Translations under genes and position numbers: made by a program
Notes under the pieces: generated by a model
What the model saw: the letters and a program-made list of their open reading frames with translations, nothing else
Told to the model about the DNA's origin: nothing
Databases searched by the model: none
From: Coleofasciculus sp. FACHB-1120
GTDB lineage: Bacteria > Cyanobacteriota > Cyanobacteriia > Cyanobacteriales > FACHB-T130
DNA length: 64,000 nucleotides
Assembly: GCF_014698845.1 (NCBI RefSeq)
Contig: NZ_JACJTV010000029.1
Coordinates: 1 to 64,000 of the forward strand
Direction of reading: 5' to 3'
Part shown: piece by piece, positions 63,501 to 64,000 of the stretch
How positions within the stretch are numbered: the stretch's first letter is position 1
Layout of the letters: each line of letters starts with the position of its first letter

Positions 63501-64000
63501 AACGATCGCGCCGATTGGCATTTGCCGCAGCACCGCTTCTAGGAGGGCGCGTTCGGTTTCTAATTGCGAATGAGCGCGATCGCATTCGTCTTGAGCAATC
63601 CGGCTTTCACTGATGTCTAAAGTACAGCCAACCACGCGCACTGCACGCCCGTCAGCATCTCGCACAATTAGCCCTCTATCCCAAACATATAGATACCGAT
63701 CGTTTTTGTGGCGAATCCGATATTCAACGGTAAAACTACTACTGGCGGCAATCTTGCTGTTGACTTCGTCGTGTACCCGCTGCCGGTCATCTGGATGAAT
63801 CCGCTCCATCCACCACTGGACAGTTGTTTGGGCTTCTTCAACTTGATAGCCTAGAACCTCACTCAGCCCCCGTGTCCTTTCTATCGTGTTCTGAACCAGA
63901 TCCAATTCGTAGATAATCCCATTAATTGCCGCAGCCGCCAGCTCAAAGCGCTCGTTCGCCCTCCTCAGCTTTTCCTCGATCTGTTTACGTTCGCCCAGTT
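60531..64000 (-). CDS. PAS/GAF hybrid histidine kinase with C-terminal receiver, 5' end outside the window
   Basis: The frame stays open to the right edge (LGERKQIEEKLRRANERFEL precedes the first PAS), so the N-terminus is missing. Visible order: PAS (LSEVLGYQVEEAQ), PAS, GAF (IAKGAALPSVLDVLARLIEQ), PAS (NIIGVVFADFNGNV), PAS (DEVFWIRSDAAKQLLYVSP), HisKA (SHELRTPLNAMLGW), HATPase_c (NLLSNAIKFTP, ISDTGLGI, GLGLGLAIV), a long repeat-coded linker, then a receiver (ILVVDDEADAREF, LISDIGMPLEDG, KPVEPTLLAE). No membrane segment is seen in the part present. Its kinase core closely resembles the second core of the ETR1-like kinase downstream, suggesting duplication. Its stop is nine bases from that gene. 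Confidence 0.92.
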   Translation of the reverse strand, partial: LGERKQIEEKLRRANERFELAAAAINGIIYELDLVQNTIERTRGLSEVLGYQVEEAQTTVQWWMERIHPDDRQRVHDEVNSKIAASSSFTVEYRIRHKNDRYLYVWDRGLIVRDADGRAVRVVGCTLDISESRIAQDECDRAHSQLETERALLEAVLRQMPIGAIVAEAPSGKLILGNEQVDLIWRHPFRQSRDIEEYREYQGFHADGRPYQPQEWPLARSISTGEVVIDEEIQFLRGDDTRGTMHVSSSPVCDRAGKLVAAVVTFLDITQRSSNQALLATQNTVLEMIAKGAALPSVLDVLARLIEQQSDGALCSILLMDKEKQKLYRGAAPSIPDSYFQAVPDGIPIGAVACSCGTAVYRREPVIVSDIANDFLWAEYKDLPLSHGFQACWSVPIFATNGDILGTFAMYYRKPQQPSLHDQKLVGISTNLAGIAIERHCTEEAKRQSEARFRRLVESNIIGVVFADFNGNVTDTNDAFLNLLGYTRQELQAGKVRWDIMTPEEFDDLDRHKNQEMLNSGTCTPWEKEYVRKDGSRVPVLVGLARLEESLDSCVAFVLDRTQRKRAEEALKESEKRFRQLAENIDEVFWIRSDAAKQLLYVSPAYEKIWGRTTVSLYEDPSSWVNSIHPEDRERVIAAAKKQSYEKYDQEYRIARPDGEERWIRDRAFPIQNDQGEVYRIVGIAEDITRAKQLEATLRQQAEELEKASRIKDEFLAVVSHELRTPLNAMLGWATMLRTRKLNETTTARALETIERNAKSQVKLIEDLLDVSRLIRGQIRLNIRPVDLISVIESSINTVLPSCEAKAIALESILAPDTGVVMGDAERLQQVVWNLLSNAIKFTPEGGRVAVKLSTVKGNESSGIGNGNPSNPFPIPNHTQIQISDTGLGISPDFLPYVFERFRQADSTTTRSQAGLGLGLAIVRQLVELHGGTIEVTSPGEGLGATFTVRLPLLERTQVGLKSSGTLAQRQEMQIEPEEANEKSQNFSSSSLTPLPSPFFPHPSSSSLSPLPSSSSLSPYSSLLTPPVLNILSGLRILVVDDEADAREFLSTALEQYEAKILAVASVLNAIEALEQFHPDVLISDIGMPLEDGYSLIAKVRNHSVERVRRLPAIALTAYASQADTQRAIDAGFNGHIAKPVEPTLLAEAIAKLIR
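60922..61046. repeat. Heptads coding the kinase-receiver linker
   Basis: GGAGTGA, GAAGTGA, GGAGTAA, GGGCTGA, GAGAAGA, GGAAGAT and continuing variants for about 125 bases. Read in frame they give a Ser/Pro/Leu-rich linker between the ATPase and receiver domains. Confidence 0.9.
61371..61426. repeat. Heptads in the ATPase domain of the second hybrid kinase
   Basis: GGGAATG twice, GGTTCGA, TGGGTTG, CCATTCC, CGATTCC, CGATGAC, TCATTCC: eight units with inverted symmetry (GGGAATG against CATTCCC). They code an insert (GNESSGIGNGNPSNPFPIPN) in the same loop as in the neighbouring kinase. Confidence 0.9.

Overview
The window reads as chromosomal DNA of a cyanobacterium, probably a filamentous one; I do not assign a genus. 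The octamer GCGATCGC (HIP1) recurs throughout. Families largely confined to cyanobacteria are present (DUF1816, DUF7219, DUF2301, a zinc-ribbon Ser/Thr kinase with WD40 repeats, a PTOX-type oxidase, an ethylene-receptor-like kinase). Gene-poor stretches carry heptanucleotide tandem repeats typical of cyanobacterial genomes. About fifty protein genes are supported. I saw no rRNA, tRNA or CRISPR array.

Layout. 1-0.93 kb: the end of an ISAs1-family insertion sequence that has cut into a canonical dihydroorotase gene. 1.2-6.4 kb: signal peptidase I, a dihydroorotase-like protein with degenerate metal ligands, a double-domain histidine phosphatase and a CPBP membrane protease. 6.5-10.2 kb: TM2 and DUF2752 membrane proteins, a tiny membrane protein and a CtaA-like copper ATPase. 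10.5-13.5 kb: an FHA protein, a small conserved protein, thymidylate kinase and DNA polymerase III delta'. 13.5-17.6 kb: a PTOX-like oxidase, three small proteins and a repeat-rich, gene-poor stretch. 17.6-30.3 kb: a PAS-Crp fusion regulator, PyrD, a GAF protein, SecA, a dihaem cytochrome, MoxR, RibF and an MBL hydrolase. 30.3-32.3 kb: a gene-free region with a Crp-like palindrome and a perfect hairpin. 32.3-37.1 kb: a PEP-CTERM protein with an 85-residue Ala-Pro tract, a prolyl-hydroxylase-like 2OG-Fe(II) oxygenase, glutaredoxin, glutathione synthetase and a Gfo/Idh/MocA oxidoreductase. 37.3-53 kb: an M50 protease with TPRs, an Eis-like acetyltransferase, the WD40 kinase, DprA, DUF2301, SAM hydrolase, a 54-residue protein, TldD, a MASE1 kinase, DUF1361, a sugar nucleotidyltransferase and a baeRF protein. 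53-64 kb: a divergent PEP-synthase-like protein and two very large hybrid histidine kinases, the first with an ETR1-type ethylene-binding domain.

Four points stand out. (1) A secreted (Ala-Pro)n surface protein lies next to an Fe(II)/2OG oxygenase with all its iron and cosubstrate ligands, a plausible substrate/hydroxylase pair resembling plant arabinogalactan-type chemistry. (2) Heptad repeats of the kind found between genes have entered coding regions in frame, repeatedly at the same loop of histidine-kinase ATPase domains. (3) The canonical dihydroorotase is broken by a stop codon and an insertion sequence, while the intact relative next to it lacks metal ligands. (4) Sensory proteins are dense: an ETR1-like hybrid kinase, a PAS-Crp fusion, a PTOX homologue and a possible Crp site in a gene-free stretch.
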